A DNA stretch of 64,000 nt, from contig NZ_JANIOC010000019.1 of assembly GCF_024733565.1 (NCBI RefSeq), forward strand, positions 1 through 64,000, given 5' to 3'. Source of the DNA: Rossellomorea sp. SC111. Lineage in GTDB: Bacteria; Bacillota; Bacilli; Bacillales; Bacillaceae_B. Each line of letters opens with the position of its first letter. Within the stretch, counting starts at the first letter, position 1. Both the position numbers and the translations under genes were made by a program. This document shows positions 48,981-58,925 of this stretch, piece by piece. The notes beneath the pieces were generated by a model, which searched no databases, was not told where the DNA came from, and was given only the letters and a program-made list of their open reading frames with translations.

Positions 48981-48992
48981 CCATCCTTTTCA

Positions 48993-50201
48993 TTACTGTC
49001 TTACAGCAGGTGTACTGAGTGATTCATCCACCTTTTCTGCCTGCCAGTAGTACTCAGCGAATACATCAGCGAATGCCTTTGCAGTCCTCTCCAGCTCCTC
49101 AAATGTATTATCCACCCCTCCGAATTCAAGGAGCATGGCGTTCCCGGAAAGATCCTGATTGAATTTACCGTTAGTGCCGCTTCCCTTTTTCGCAATGACC
49201 CCGCGTGAAATCCCTTTATATCGCGATTCCAATCGCTTATGAAGTTCGGTGGCAAGCTTCAGATTCCGTTCATAGTTCGGATGCTCTTCCCCTACAACAA
49301 ATGCAAGCTTTGCGTAGGGTTTGCCTTCGATCGTCACGGTCGTCATATCTCTCCTCTGTGAATCCCGGTGAATATCGACCATATACAATAAATCTTTGTT
49401 GCTGGTCATGGCTGCCTGCACCAGCGGGCGGGACTCCTGATAAGCCGCCCAATAGTTCAGTCCCTTATTGTTTAAATGTTGAATCACATCGGTCTTATCG
49501 ATGATCGTCCCAATACCCTGGTCCTCCAAATCACCCTTCACCATTTCCCCCACCTTTGTGACATTGATCTTGGAGTGCATGGCGGAATCGGGATTTGTCA
49601 CTCCCTCCAGATAAGGAAGATAGGATTCCCTCGTATGGGTGAAGTAAAGAAGGACCGTCTTCTTATTCCCCGTTGATAAAGGGGGGGCCACGTCCCCGCC
49701 ATTTTGATTGGTTTCTTTCAGATCCCCGACATTCTTGAGTGGTGCTTCATTTTCAGATTCTAGGGCTTCCGGTGGGGGGACCGATTCAATCGGCATATTC
49801 GTAAAGTCCGTCCCTTCCCCTGCCACCAGGATATCCCCGTCGAAAATCGAGAAACCCGGCAGTTCACGACCGAGAAAGCTTCGGGGATCTTCGAAACTTA
49901 CGTTGGTGGCCACCTGAAAGAGGATGGAGGACAAGCTGGGAAGCGCCTGATCCTCTTCTTTCAATATGTGATTAAGAGAACGGTTTTCCAGCGCCAACAT
50001 TTTATATAAGGTCTCACCCTTTACACTGGAAGCCGCTTGATTCAACGAATTCGACGTAATTCTATATTCAGGGTTGGAGGAAGTGAGGATGCCGATCATC
50101 GAAAAAATCGAGAGCAGTCCTGCAACGAAGATCAGCGTCGCTTTCAGTATCGTAGACATATGAATGGCGATGACATAGTTAGAGGCTTTGTAGGATCTCA
50201 T
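48993..50201 (-). CDS. spoIIP: Stage II sporulation protein P
   Basis: Cell-wall amidase/endopeptidase of the SpoIID-SpoIIM-SpoIIP engulfment machine. The ATG at 50201 behind AAAGGGTGAGA gives 402 residues. One N-terminal membrane anchor (ILKATLIFVAGLLSIFSMIG) is followed by the amidase domain with FTHTRESYLPYL, MVDIHRDSQRRD and NAMLLEFGGVDNT, the zinc-site motifs. A weak CATAGGTT near 50240 could be a sigma-E -10, which would fit the known timing. Confidence 0.96.
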   Translation of the reverse strand: MRSYKASNYVIAIHMSTILKATLIFVAGLLSIFSMIGILTSSNPEYRITSNSLNQAASSVKGETLYKMLALENRSLNHILKEEDQALPSLSSILFQVATNVSFEDPRSFLGRELPGFSIFDGDILVAGEGTDFTNMPIESVPPPEALESENEAPLKNVGDLKETNQNGGDVAPPLSTGNKKTVLLYFTHTRESYLPYLEGVTNPDSAMHSKINVTKVGEMVKGDLEDQGIGTIIDKTDVIQHLNNKGLNYWAAYQESRPLVQAAMTSNKDLLYMVDIHRDSQRRDMTTVTIEGKPYAKLAFVVGEEHPNYERNLKLATELHKRLESRYKGISRGVIAKKGSGTNGKFNQDLSGNAMLLEFGGVDNTFEELERTAKAFADVFAEYYWQAEKVDESLSTPAVRQ

Positions 50202-50360
50202 TCTCTCACCCTTTCTTTTCTCTACTCTAGTACAACCTATGACATTGATAGAGATAGTAGAACTGCATGTAATAGTCATTATGAGATGATCAGTGGAAAG
50301 TTAAACGGTGGAGTCTAGTATTTTTTTTGAGGAGGTAAGGGGTTTTTGGGTTCCGATAGG

Positions 50361-50400
50361 AAAAACGCCTCGAGGTCCACAGTCTCCCTCAAGGCGTAAT
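50361..50400 (-). terminator. Terminator after gpr
   Basis: Stem ACGCCTTGAGG / CCTCGAGGCGT with TTTTTCC tail on the minus strand. Confidence 0.8.
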
Positions 50401-50413
50401 GATCTAAATCCAT

Positions 50414-51523
50414 CTATCTCGTCTGATACCCCGTATTCGCCTGATTCACCGCATCATGGAGCGCCGCATTGAGGCCGCTCGCGATAAGGTTCGCCATGTC
50501 CTCCATGAACACATCCACTTCTTTCGGAGTCACCATCAGGTTATGGCCGATCGGAGAAAGGACTTCATGAATCAGTTTTCGTTTTTCCTGATCTTCAAGG
50601 GTCCCGACGATTCCCATGAACGTTTGTCGATGCTCATCTTCCGGGAGGTCTTCCTCGGTTAGCTTCCTTCTTTCACCGAAGCTTAGTCCTGCAGGAGCAA
50701 GAGATCTGGATGGACGGTCACCTTCTCTCATTTCTTTTCCAAAATGTTTTAAGAGAAAATCCACGGTATCGCTGACGATTGTCACGGCATCCAGTACAGT
50801 CGGAACACCGATGGCAATGACCGGAACACCCAACGTTTCCTGATCCAGCCCTTTTCGCTTATTCCCAACCCCCGACCCAGGATGGATACCGGTATCTGAT
50901 ATTTGGATCGTCGCATTGACGCGTTCGATCGACCGGGAAGCGAGGGCGTCGATGGCGATGATAAAGTCGGGCTTTGATTTCTCCACCACTCCGAAAATGA
51001 TATCGCTCGTTTCAATCCCTGTGAGTCCCATGACACCGGGAACGATGGCACTGACCGGTCGATATCCTTCTTCCACCGATTCCGGCTGCAGTTCAAATAG
51101 ATGTCTCGTCACGATGATGTCTTCGCATACCCTTGGACCCAATGAATCCGGGGTCACATTCCAGTTTCCGAGGCCAACGATCAAACAGCTTGCATTTTTA
51201 TCGATCTTGTTATTGATCAGGAATTGATTGAATTCATTGGCGAATATTTTTTCCACCCTTTGCTGAAGCTCTGAGTCTTCCTCACGAATGCCATGAGCCT
51301 CGATGGTCAGATAGTTACCCGGTTTTTTACCGATTTTCTCTTCCCCTTCCGGCGTGACCGTGACCAGTGAAACCTTCACTCCATCTTCTTCTTTTTCTTT
51401 AATCATGACACCCTGAATGGATGACGTATCCTCCGCTTTGTCACTGACGACCATTTCTCTTGCTTCCACGGCAAGATCGGTGCGTACGCAATATTTACTA
51501 AGATCGATTTCTTCTTTTTTCAT
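50414..51523 (-). CDS. gpr: Germination protease GPR
   Basis: Protease that degrades small acid-soluble spore proteins during germination; made as an inactive precursor in the forespore. Of 369 residues, the N-terminal propeptide ([20 protein letters not shown]) is followed by the core with [17 protein letters not shown] and [20 protein letters not shown]. The upstream sequence has a sigma-G-like promoter. It is followed by spoIIP after a terminator. Confidence 0.97.
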   Translation of the reverse strand: MKKEEIDLSKYCVRTDLAVEAREMVVSDKAEDTSSIQGVMIKEKEEDGVKVSLVTVTPEGEEKIGKKPGNYLTIEAHGIREEDSELQQRVEKIFANEFNQFLINNKIDKNASCLIVGLGNWNVTPDSLGPRVCEDIIVTRHLFELQPESVEEGYRPVSAIVPGVMGLTGIETSDIIFGVVEKSKPDFIIAIDALASRSIERVNATIQISDTGIHPGSGVGNKRKGLDQETLGVPVIAIGVPTVLDAVTIVSDTVDFLLKHFGKEMREGDRPSRSLAPAGLSFGERRKLTEEDLPEDEHRQTFMGIVGTLEDQEKRKLIHEVLSPIGHNLMVTPKEVDVFMEDMANLIASGLNAALHDAVNQANTGYQTR

Positions 51524-51567
51524 TTCGACTCTACCTCCAGGCTTGGGATATTATCCAGTATTTTTTT

Positions 51568-51597
51568 ATGTTTGCCTTTTCGGTATGTGTTCATTCA
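51568..51597 (-). promoter_or_regulatory. Candidate sigma-G promoter of gpr
   Basis: Minus strand: -35 TGAATG (consensus TGAATA), 17-bp spacer, -10 CAAACAT (consensus CATACTA). One and two mismatches; B. subtilis gpr is known to use sigma-G. Confidence 0.4.
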
Positions 51598-51725
51598 CTT
51601 GTTTAATTTCGTTCCATAGTATTGCAATATCACTGTCCATTTGATAAAATATCATTTGTTCTTATTGTTTAGGAATTTAAATCGAGTCACATAGAATCTC
51701 GATCCTTTTATAGGAGGTGACAGGA

Positions 51726-51977
51726 ATGCCAAATATCAAATCAGCTATCAAACGCGTAAAAACAAACAACGAGCGTAACGCTCAAAACGCTGCGGTTAAA
51801 TCAACTATGCGTACTGCGATCAAGAAAGCAGAAGCAGCAGCGACTAACAGCGCTGATAATGCGAAAGATCTAGTAACTGAAGCGGTACGTCAATTAGACA
51901 AAGCAGCTCAAAAAGGTCTTATCCACAAAAACGCTGCGGATCGTCAAAAGTCTCGCCTAATGAAAAAAGCGAACTAA
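51726..51977 (+). CDS. rpsT: 30S ribosomal protein S20
   Basis: An 83-residue basic protein starting [20 protein letters not shown], rich in Lys and Ala, that binds 16S rRNA. The ATG at 51726 follows TAGGAGGTGA; the longer frame begins inside that site. It is divergent from gpr and convergent with holA. Confidence 0.97.
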   Translation: MPNIKSAIKRVKTNNERNAQNAAVKSTMRTAIKKAEAAATNSADNAKDLVTEAVRQLDKAAQKGLIHKNAADRQKSRLMKKAN

Positions 51978-51979
51978 TT

Positions 51980-52018
51980 AAAAAAACCACCGAACCAATT
52001 GGTCCGGTGGTTTTTTTA
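51980..52018. terminator. Bidirectional terminator rpsT / holA
   Basis: Stem AAACCACCG-A / CGGTGGTTT with an inner CCAATTGG, A and T runs on both sides. Confidence 0.9.
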
Positions 52019-53044
52019 TGTAAAACTTTGATCATGAAGTTTAAACAGGAACATTTCGATCATCAGTTCTTTCTTGATCTTTCCTGTTTTGATTTCATAA
52101 TCCCCCTGTGAAAGCGTATCGATGATATGGGCCAGCTGCTTATCATTGAAATGTTTCGCCTGTCCTGCCGCGAGTTTCACCCTGAACGGATGCACTTTTA
52201 AAGTGGTGGCAATTTTTTGTTGTCCGTACCCTCTTCGCGAAAGCTCCTTGGTGCCATATATAAGGCGGAACTGCCCTGCAAGGATGGCAAGGATTTTAAG
52301 CGGTTCTTCGTTTTGTTTAAGTAGATCATAATAGATCCTTAATGCCTCATCGATCCTTCTGTGAACAACTTTGTCCACTAACGTAAAAATATTCTGTTCC
52401 AACGACCTGGCCGTCAACCGTTCGACGACTTCCACATCGATCCGGTTGGTGTCACTTGCATATAAAGACAGCTTATCCAGTTCCTGTGTGAGCATCATCA
52501 GGTTTGTGCCTGCTAATGTCAGCAGTAATTCGACGGCATCTTCATCGATCTGGACACTATTCCCGGCAGCACGTTCCCTTACCCAGGATTTCAATTCATG
52601 CTCATTCAACTTTTTGGCTTCGACAACTTCAGCAATCTTTTTTAAGGACTTGGTGATCTTTTTACGCTCGTCCAGTTTTTCATAAGTCGCCGTTATGACA
52701 AGGATCGTGTACGGTGCAGGTGATTGTATGTATTGTTCAAAACGCTTGATATTATGCTCTACTTTTTCTTTTGTTTTTTCAGCGGTCAAAAAAACGGGGT
52801 TTTGGATAACGACGACTCTTCTTTCTCCCATGAACGGAAAGGTTTCCGCGTCTTCTATCGCTACCTCTATCGGTGTTTCCTCCAGATCATAGCTGGAAAA
52901 ATTAAAATCCATTTCTTCTTCTGAAACGGCCCCTGCAACAATTCTTTGTTTCGTTTCATTAATAATAAATGACTCATTTCCGTAAACTAAATATATAGCG
53001 GCAAATTGAGATTTCTCTATTTTTTTCCATGTATCAATAACCAA
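52016..53044 (-). CDS. holA: DNA polymerase III subunit delta (YqeN)
   Basis: Clamp-loader delta subunit that opens the DnaN ring. The TTG at 53044 is chosen because GGAGAG lies 7 bases upstream and the start then aligns with B. subtilis YqeN (MVxDxWK); 342 residues. The AAA+ domain begins AIYLVYGNESFIINETKQRI; PFMGERRVVVIQNPVFL and the collar domain follow. Delta lacks a Walker A motif, as usual. Confidence 0.93.
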   Translation of the reverse strand: MVIDTWKKIEKSQFAAIYLVYGNESFIINETKQRIVAGAVSEEEMDFNFSSYDLEETPIEVAIEDAETFPFMGERRVVVIQNPVFLTAEKTKEKVEHNIKRFEQYIQSPAPYTILVITATYEKLDERKKITKSLKKIAEVVEAKKLNEHELKSWVRERAAGNSVQIDEDAVELLLTLAGTNLMMLTQELDKLSLYASDTNRIDVEVVERLTARSLEQNIFTLVDKVVHRRIDEALRIYYDLLKQNEEPLKILAILAGQFRLIYGTKELSRRGYGQQKIATTLKVHPFRVKLAAGQAKHFNDKQLAHIIDTLSQGDYEIKTGKIKKELMIEMFLFKLHDQSFT

Positions 53045-53336
53045 GTCAGCACTCTCCATTAAGTTTCTCTACTCTATGGTAAAAAAGCTTTTTGGTTTTG
53101 GCAAGGGGTAAAGGGGACATCCCTCATATAGGACACCCCCTATATCTATATTAACGCTAACGGATAAGACCTAGGAACCTTATCCGTCAAGCGGTATTTC
53201 CTTTGTATTGATTAGTGTCACCACAGGCTCTCAAAGTTATGGGTGACAACTCTTGTCAGTAAAGGAAAAAGTAAAGGGAAGTATAGATTTTTCAGAAGCG
53301 TTGTTCTATACTAGAATAGAAATAGGAGGGGTAATT
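53045..53336. other. 292-bp divergent region holA / yqzM
   Basis: It contains two inverted repeats: CGGATAAG ... CTTATCCG near 53160-53187, and GTCACC ... GGTGAC near 53218-53245. TATACT near 53316 may be the -10 of yqzM. No gene is supported. Confidence 0.45.
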
Positions 53337-53471
53337 GTGAACCAGTTTGAAAAGAATGTACAATCAAAAAGAAATGATGCAGTAGATTCAGGTGTAGCCT
53401 TCGGTGTTTCTTTTGGATTCTTTGCATTAATGTTCATTATTGCAACAGCGATCAAACTCATTGGATCTTAA
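53337..53471 (+). CDS. yqzM: Small membrane protein YqzM
   Basis: A 44-residue protein, MNQFEKNVQSKRNDAVDSGV then one transmembrane helix (FFALMFIIATAIKLIG). The GTG at 53337 is behind AGGAGGGG; the longer frame upstream has no such site. It matches B. subtilis YqzM closely in length and sequence as I recall it, and holds the same place between holA and comEC. Function unknown. Confidence 0.88.
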   Translation: MNQFEKNVQSKRNDAVDSGVAFGVSFGFFALMFIIATAIKLIGS

Positions 53472-53483
53472 TGAAAAATAGGA

Positions 53484-53592
53484 GGCAGACCTGAAAGAAA
53501 CCGGTTACTTCAACTTCCATATATGGTACTTTCGGTATCATAAAGATGGTTTGAATGCGCCTGATTCTTTGTGATAGGTCTGCCCCTTTTTT
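53484..53592 (+). terminator. Long-loop terminator after yqzM
   Basis: Stem GGCAGACCT (53484-53492) / AGGTCTGCC (53576-53584) followed by CCTTTTTTC, with an 83-base loop that contains the palindrome CCATATATGG. It may be more than a terminator. Confidence 0.5.
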
Positions 53593-53623
53593 CATTAGCG
53601 CTTTATTTGTTTTGTTCTACATC

Positions 53624-55900
53624 CTATGGCAGTTGGGCAGAAAACGTTCCTTTTTTATCCCAAAATCGATAGGTGATTGCCCCGTTCACAGCCGTACTAT
53701 AAATCGTCAGTCCCCTTACCTTTAATCGCTCCACCACTTCAGGGTGGGGGTGTCCGAAACGGTTGGTTTCTCCAGCTGAGATCACCGCGACATCGGGATT
53801 CGTTTCAGCGAGGAACGCTTCCGATGTACTCGTATTGCTTCCATGATGACCGACTTTCAATACATCCACAGGCAGATCGAATGTTTGAATGAACTCCTTT
53901 TCCCCTTCCTTCTCGAGATCCCCTGTAAACAACCATTTCTTTGATCCGATTTCACCGTATAGAACAATGGAGTCGTTATTCCCTGCATAATCAGCATCAA
54001 GGGGGGATACGATATGCAGCCCATCTCGGTCTCCACGCCATCTTACAGGATACATCACTTCTTTGACAGAGATCCTTTTTTCCTTAGCCATTTTGACAAT
54101 CCTATCCACCTCCACCTTCTCCCGGGTGCCGGGACTGATCAATATTTCACCGACCTTCATTTCGTTTAATACCGCTTCCGCTCCCCCTATATGATCAAGA
54201 TCTCCATGAGTTAAAATCAATGTATCGATGGACGTGATTCCTTTGCTTTTTAAAAAAGGTACCACGATGTCCTCCCCTACAGAAAAACGGTTCTTTTTCT
54301 CCTCCCATTCCTCTTTCGGGAAGGGCACCTCTCCTCCTGCATCAATCAAATATGTTCCTTGGTTGTACGGAAGATCGATCAGGGTTGCATCTCCCTGCCC
54401 TACATCAATGAAGACAATTTCTCCATAGGGATGGAACTTGTTCAAGAAGAGATGTAAGACGAAGAAAAGAAAAAGAAAACCAAAGGAAAGGTATTTTCTC
54501 TTCTCTATACCAACGAATGCAAAATAGATAAGAATGAGATACCCCAGGAGAAGAACAAAATTCGGCCTCCCCATTATCAAGGTGCTAAATGGAAAAGAAG
54601 CAACGGCAGCGGATAACCATTGAATTCCTTCCAGCAGAATTTGATAAGGGATCATGGACCATCCAGCCGATACGACTGAAATGAGGAGATAGGTGATGAT
54701 GGCCATCGGCAGGATGATAATGGAAAAGAGCGGGACATAAAGGAGATTGGTCAAAAAACCGATCAAAGAGAACTCATAGAAATGATAGATCACGAAGGGG
54801 ATGGAAGATAATTGGGCCACCATCGTGACGGCGACCATTTGTTTGATGGAAGAGGATGCCTGTAAAATGGTCCGGGAAGAAAGCACAAGTGAAAAACTGA
54901 CGGCGAATGAGAGCTGAAAGCCCACATTGTAAACCGAGAAAGGTTCGTATAAGACCATGATAAGGAACACTGTGGCCAAGCTATCGATTATACCGATATT
55001 CCGGGAGGTTTTTTTGCCGAGAAGGAGGAGGATCAGCATGAAGGAGGCCCGTACAACAGAAGGAGAGCCGCCAGTCATGACGATATAGCATAGAAGAAAC
55101 AGGACCCCTGTCCATGATGCCGCTTCCCTTGTCAGGCCCATCCTTAATAACAAGTAATGAAGGATCGCAAACAAAAGGCCCACATGAAGTCCTGAAATGG
55201 CAAGGAGATGAACGACCCCGAGTTCCCTGAATGCCTTCATGGAATCCTCTGTAATCATCCCTGTCTCCCCGAACAGTAATGCCTGAGTGATCCCAACCGT
55301 TGAAGGCGGAAACTCCCGTTCAATTCTTTTTAACCCCTGAAATCTAAGCTGTGTAAGGGTATGTTTCCAGGTGCTTCGATCCACACATCCTTCAAATTCC
55401 TGTATCTCAAGGATCCAATATACTCCTTGATGGGACAGATAGTCTTTATAATTGAATGAATTGGGATTCTTGTCCTGCCGGGGTTCTGCCAATTGTCCTT
55501 TAACATTGCAAACAAAACCGGGATTTACTTCAGCAAATTTCCGTTTTTCCTCTTCGGTATCAAAGTAATAGCGAATGAGGATTTTCTCATTCTTCATTTT
55601 AGCAAATGAAACAAAGGAGCTGCCGTCAATGGTGGGGATCTCATCTATAAATACTTGGTGGGTGGACGGTTCAGATTGAGGGGAAAGGCCTGATTTCTGG
55701 TTTTTCTCTTGTAAAAAGGTGTGGAAGAAGGAAATAATTACCAATAGGAATGAAACGAAAAGGATGGTACGAGGCATTTTTCTCTGGAAAAGGGAAAGGA
55801 GGAGGAGAACAAGGACGACAGCACCCCAAAAAAATTGAAGTGCCAGCAATGTCCCTGATAGAACCGATAATGCCAAATAAATGCATAAGCCTCTACTCAT
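53624..55900 (-). CDS. comEC: DNA internalisation competence protein ComEC/Rec2
   Basis: Membrane channel for single-stranded DNA uptake in transformation. Of 758 residues: an N-terminal membrane pair, an extracellular OB-fold region, the multi-helix Competence domain (about 220-490, with VVHLLAISGLHVGLLFAIL), and a C-terminal metallo-beta-lactamase domain with ILTHGDLDHIGGAEAVL and KVGHHGSNTSTS. Its start overlaps the comEB stop by 8 bases. Full length, so DNA uptake may be possible. Confidence 0.96.
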   Translation of the reverse strand: MSRGLCIYLALSVLSGTLLALQFFWGAVVLVLLLLSLFQRKMPRTILFVSFLLVIISFFHTFLQEKNQKSGLSPQSEPSTHQVFIDEIPTIDGSSFVSFAKMKNEKILIRYYFDTEEEKRKFAEVNPGFVCNVKGQLAEPRQDKNPNSFNYKDYLSHQGVYWILEIQEFEGCVDRSTWKHTLTQLRFQGLKRIEREFPPSTVGITQALLFGETGMITEDSMKAFRELGVVHLLAISGLHVGLLFAILHYLLLRMGLTREAASWTGVLFLLCYIVMTGGSPSVVRASFMLILLLLGKKTSRNIGIIDSLATVFLIMVLYEPFSVYNVGFQLSFAVSFSLVLSSRTILQASSSIKQMVAVTMVAQLSSIPFVIYHFYEFSLIGFLTNLLYVPLFSIIILPMAIITYLLISVVSAGWSMIPYQILLEGIQWLSAAVASFPFSTLIMGRPNFVLLLGYLILIYFAFVGIEKRKYLSFGFLFLFFVLHLFLNKFHPYGEIVFIDVGQGDATLIDLPYNQGTYLIDAGGEVPFPKEEWEEKKNRFSVGEDIVVPFLKSKGITSIDTLILTHGDLDHIGGAEAVLNEMKVGEILISPGTREKVEVDRIVKMAKEKRISVKEVMYPVRWRGDRDGLHIVSPLDADYAGNNDSIVLYGEIGSKKWLFTGDLEKEGEKEFIQTFDLPVDVLKVGHHGSNTSTSEAFLAETNPDVAVISAGETNRFGHPHPEVVERLKVRGLTIYSTAVNGAITYRFWDKKGTFSAQLP

Positions 55901-56462
55901 TAAAAAGCTTTATGTATTCTTGCTCATAATAATGAAGCTTATCCTCCGAAACTCCCTGCTGCCTCAGATCCTCTATCAATCGGATAATGAGTGTTGCTTT
56001 TTCATTGTGTTTCACATCGATACTGCTTTCGTGGAAAGGAACTTTTTCCACGTGGACGCCTGCCTTTTCGAACAGCTCGAGGGCGTAAGGATGATTTTTA
56101 TAATCTTTTGCATAGTAAACCGTTTGGATGCCTGCCTGAATGAGTGCCTTACAGCATTGAAGGCAAGGAAAGTGCGTGACGTATATATCCGCCTTCTCCG
56201 TCCCTACCCCGAACTTCGAACATTGCAGGAGTGCATTCATTTCTGCATGTATGGTCCTCACACAGTGATTGTCAATGACATAGCACCCTTCATCTATACA
56301 ATGATCTCCGCCGGCTATGGAGCCATTATACCCTCCTGCAATGATCCGCTTATCCCGGACGATGGTTGCTCCTACCGCGAGTCTCGTACACGTGCTGCGG
56401 AGGGCAAGCAGTTGACTTTGAGCCATGAAATATTGATGCCATGCAATTCTTTCCATCCCCAT
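55893..56462 (-). CDS. comEB: dCMP deaminase family protein ComEB
   Basis: Zinc deaminase of the dCMP type. Of 189 residues, the zinc motifs are TIHAEMNALLQC and FPCLQCCKALIQAG. In B. subtilis ComEB helps place the competence machinery at the pole and is not strictly required for transformation. Between comEA and comEC in the comE operon. Confidence 0.95.
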   Translation of the reverse strand: MGMERIAWHQYFMAQSQLLALRSTCTRLAVGATIVRDKRIIAGGYNGSIAGGDHCIDEGCYVIDNHCVRTIHAEMNALLQCSKFGVGTEKADIYVTHFPCLQCCKALIQAGIQTVYYAKDYKNHPYALELFEKAGVHVEKVPFHESSIDVKHNEKATLIIRLIEDLRQQGVSEDKLHYYEQEYIKLFNE

Positions 56463-56534
56463 TCTCCCTTCTCTTGTGTTGCGGTTTATTTTAATGCTTG
56501 TTTAAGTGTATAAAGACTGCCTGCCTTTCGTCAA

Positions 56535-57167
56535 TCATTGTACAAAAATATGTTCTTGTAATTTCTCAAAGGTTTTTTCTCCGATTCCCGGGATGTTCGT
56601 TATTTCTTCAATAGATTTGAACGGACCATTTTCTTCACGGTATTGGATAAAGGTGGCGGCTTTCGATGGTCCAATTCCAGGAAGGGTTTCGAATTCGGCT
56701 TGAGAGGCTGTATTGATATTGAGTTTATCTTCTCCTGATTCTGTCCCTGAAGATACGGGAGAAGGAAGTGACTGAGGCGTCGTTTCCACTTCACCGATTT
56801 TCGGGACATAGATCATCATTTCGTCCGTAACTTTGACGGCGAGATTCATCAATTTTTTGTCGGCATTCTTTGTGAATCCCCCTGCCTTGTCTATGACGAA
56901 CTTAAGCCTGTCCCCCTGCCTCACTTCATAAAGACCCGGGTTTACCACCTCTCCCTTTACGTCCACATACACTTTTTCAGGACTCTTCGCTGTTTCTGTT
57001 TCAGGATTTTCAGTTTTTTTTGACTTTTCCACTTCTGCTATTGCAGTAAAGGGAGGTTCTTCTCGGGGAGGCTCGCCGGCTTTTTTCAATACATACCCAA
57101 TCAGGAGAACGGCACAAATTGCGAGGATCACAAGAATCGTTCGGTACTTTTCAATCAAGGACTGCAT
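56535..57167 (-). CDS. comEA: Competence DNA receptor ComEA
   Basis: Membrane-anchored double-stranded DNA receptor. The ATG at 57167 behind GAGGTGATTTCC gives 210 residues. One membrane anchor (TILVILAICAVLLIGYVL), a flexible acidic/Ser-Pro linker, an SLBB domain (VYVDVKGEVVNPGLYEV) and a C-terminal double helix-hairpin-helix domain (FETLPGIGPSKAATFIQYRE, ITNIPGIGEKTFEKL) that binds DNA. First gene of comEA-comEB-comEC; comER diverges. Confidence 0.95.
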   Translation of the reverse strand: MQSLIEKYRTILVILAICAVLLIGYVLKKAGEPPREEPPFTAIAEVEKSKKTENPETETAKSPEKVYVDVKGEVVNPGLYEVRQGDRLKFVIDKAGGFTKNADKKLMNLAVKVTDEMMIYVPKIGEVETTPQSLPSPVSSGTESGEDKLNINTASQAEFETLPGIGPSKAATFIQYREENGPFKSIEEITNIPGIGEKTFEKLQEHIFVQ

Positions 57168-57246
57168 GGAAATCACCTCTGGTGGAATATTCATTGCAAG
57201 GAATTCATAAGTTTTAGGAGAGTGTGTCATAGAAGGAGGGCTGAAC

Positions 57247-58068
57247 ATGAAATTAGGTATCATCGGGACGGGAAACATGGGGAAAATCATCATTGAAGCT
57301 CTCATTGAATCAAAGGCGATTTCTCCTTCACATCTTCATATTACGAATCGTTCATTAAAAAAAGCCGAGGATATAAAAGAGAAATTCCGTAACGTGAATG
57401 TCGTCCATTCAAATGAAGAAGTCATATCTTCGTCTGATCTAGTCTTCATCTGCGTCAAACCGCATGATGTGTATGATGTAATCCAAGAGAGTAAGAAAAG
57501 CTTCACGAAGGATAAATGTGTCGTTTCCATTACAAGCCCGGTAAGTGTGAACCAGTTGGAATCCTTATTACCCTGTTCTTGCGCACGATTCATTCCAAGT
57601 ATCACGAACCGCGCATTGAGCGGTGTGTCCCTTCTGACGTATGGAAGTCAATGTTCAGATAAATGGAGAAGGGATTTATCGAAGCTGGCCAGGAATATCT
57701 CTACACCTGTCGAGATTGATGAAAATGTAACTCGGGTAGCATCTGATATTGTCAGCTGCGGGCCGGCTTTTTTCAGCTATGTGACACAGCGATTCATCAA
57801 TGCGGCAGTGGAAGTGACGGAGATCGATCGCGAAACGGCAACTGTCCTCGCTTCTGAAATGCTGGTTGGTCTTGGGGACCTGTTGAAAAAGAATATCTAT
57901 ACGTTACCTACACTTCAAGAAAAGGTATGTGTTAAAGGAGGGGTGACCGGGATAGGGATTTCTGTGATGGAAAGGGAATTGGGAGATGTCTTCGAGAAAC
58001 TGTTCGAAGCCACACAAGAAAAATTCGTGGATGATATAGAAGGAACCAAATCACAATTCGGGGTCTAA
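57247..58068 (+). CDS. comER: Late competence protein ComER
   Basis: Pyrroline-5-carboxylate reductase-like protein. Of 273 residues, it has an N-terminal NAD(P) fold (GIIGTGNMGKIIIEALI), VFICVKPHDV, and a helical dimer domain with GCGPAFFSYV-like SCGPAFFSYVTQRF. In B. subtilis it is divergent from comE and not needed for competence; work in Bacillus links it to sporulation and biofilm entry. AAGGAGGG precedes the ATG. Confidence 0.93.
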   Translation: MKLGIIGTGNMGKIIIEALIESKAISPSHLHITNRSLKKAEDIKEKFRNVNVVHSNEEVISSSDLVFICVKPHDVYDVIQESKKSFTKDKCVVSITSPVSVNQLESLLPCSCARFIPSITNRALSGVSLLTYGSQCSDKWRRDLSKLARNISTPVEIDENVTRVASDIVSCGPAFFSYVTQRFINAAVEVTEIDRETATVLASEMLVGLGDLLKKNIYTLPTLQEKVCVKGGVTGIGISVMERELGDVFEKLFEATQEKFVDDIEGTKSQFGV

Positions 58069-58133
58069 AAAAGACTCCTTTTTTACATTCGACATAAATT
58101 GATTTTTACCTTCTTTTTTCTGAAGTTTTTAAC

Positions 58134-58180
58134 AAAAAAAAGCCTGATCACTCCGTTTTGGAGATAATCCGGCTTTTTTT
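58134..58180. terminator. Bidirectional terminator comER / yqeM
   Basis: AAAAAAAGCC ... GGCTTTTTTT with GATC/GATAATC and ACTCCG/TTGGAG pairing inside. It serves both convergent genes. Confidence 0.85.
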
Positions 58181-58925
58181 ATTTCTTTTTGCACGCAAAG
58201 AAGATTCTCTCACTTTGATCTGATGGAGATTCTCCCGTAAAGTCCGCGGTGATATTCAACACATCGAATCCGGTGCTCTCAAGCCACCCCTTCACCATAA
58301 GGATTGGATAGGTACGCTGTTTGTGCAGTTCTTCCACTCTCTCGTACTGTCCGGTTTCCTCATCTTCCACGAAAAAAGTCAGTTCATGTTCCACACTATT
58401 GGGAACTTCACCGGGGAAGCAATCCCATATATAGGATACGTGTTCATCCGTAAGGGTAAAGGTTTGATTCATGAAGATCTGCGTCATTTTGAAAATGGAA
58501 TGCACATCAAAAAGGAATAACCCATCCTGCTTCAGATGAGTATAGACCCCTTTAAATGTGCTCTCCACGTCACTCTCGTCTTCCAGGTAATTCAATGAAT
58601 CACAAAAAATCGTAATGATGTCGTATTCACCAAGGGAATCGAGTCTCGACATATCCTGTTGAAATAACTTGAGCTGAACATTCTGTGCCGATGCCTTTTC
58701 CTGCGCGATGGTGAGCATGTCCTGAGACAGGTCGACACCCGTCACATCGTATCCATCCCGTGCGAGCCTCAATGATAATTCACCTGTGCCACAAGCGATG
58801 TCGAGGACTCTCTTCCCCTGGATGGAATAACGTTCTGCCTGCCGGTTCACATACTCCAACCAGCCCTCGTATGGGACGTCCTGCATTAAATAATCGTATA
58901 CATAAGCAAAACGCTCATAACTCAT
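58179..58925 (-). CDS. yqeM: Class I SAM-dependent methyltransferase YqeM
   Basis: Putative methyltransferase of unknown substrate. Of 248 residues, the SAM loop is VLDIACGTGELSLRLA near residue 40 and the acidic loop GVDLSQDML follows. It begins one base after the rsfS stop (TAAATG), with AAGGTGAG inside the end of rsfS, so the two are coupled. Its place in a ribosome-assembly cluster hints at an rRNA or r-protein target, but this is inference. Confidence 0.92.
   Translation of the reverse strand: MSYERFAYVYDYLMQDVPYEGWLEYVNRQAERYSIQGKRVLDIACGTGELSLRLARDGYDVTGVDLSQDMLTIAQEKASAQNVQLKLFQQDMSRLDSLGEYDIITIFCDSLNYLEDESDVESTFKGVYTHLKQDGLFLFDVHSIFKMTQIFMNQTFTLTDEHVSYIWDCFPGEVPNSVEHELTFFVEDEETGQYERVEELHKQRTYPILMVKGWLESTGFDVLNITADFTGESPSDQSERIFFACKKK

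Noticed and set aside
53253-53336. Longer start for yqzM adding 28 residues
   Set aside because: No ribosome binding site, and the added part contains the site that serves the GTG at 53337.
55881-56513. 210-codon open frame opposite comEB
   Set aside because: Antisense to a clear deaminase gene; Cys/Arg-rich translation without motif.
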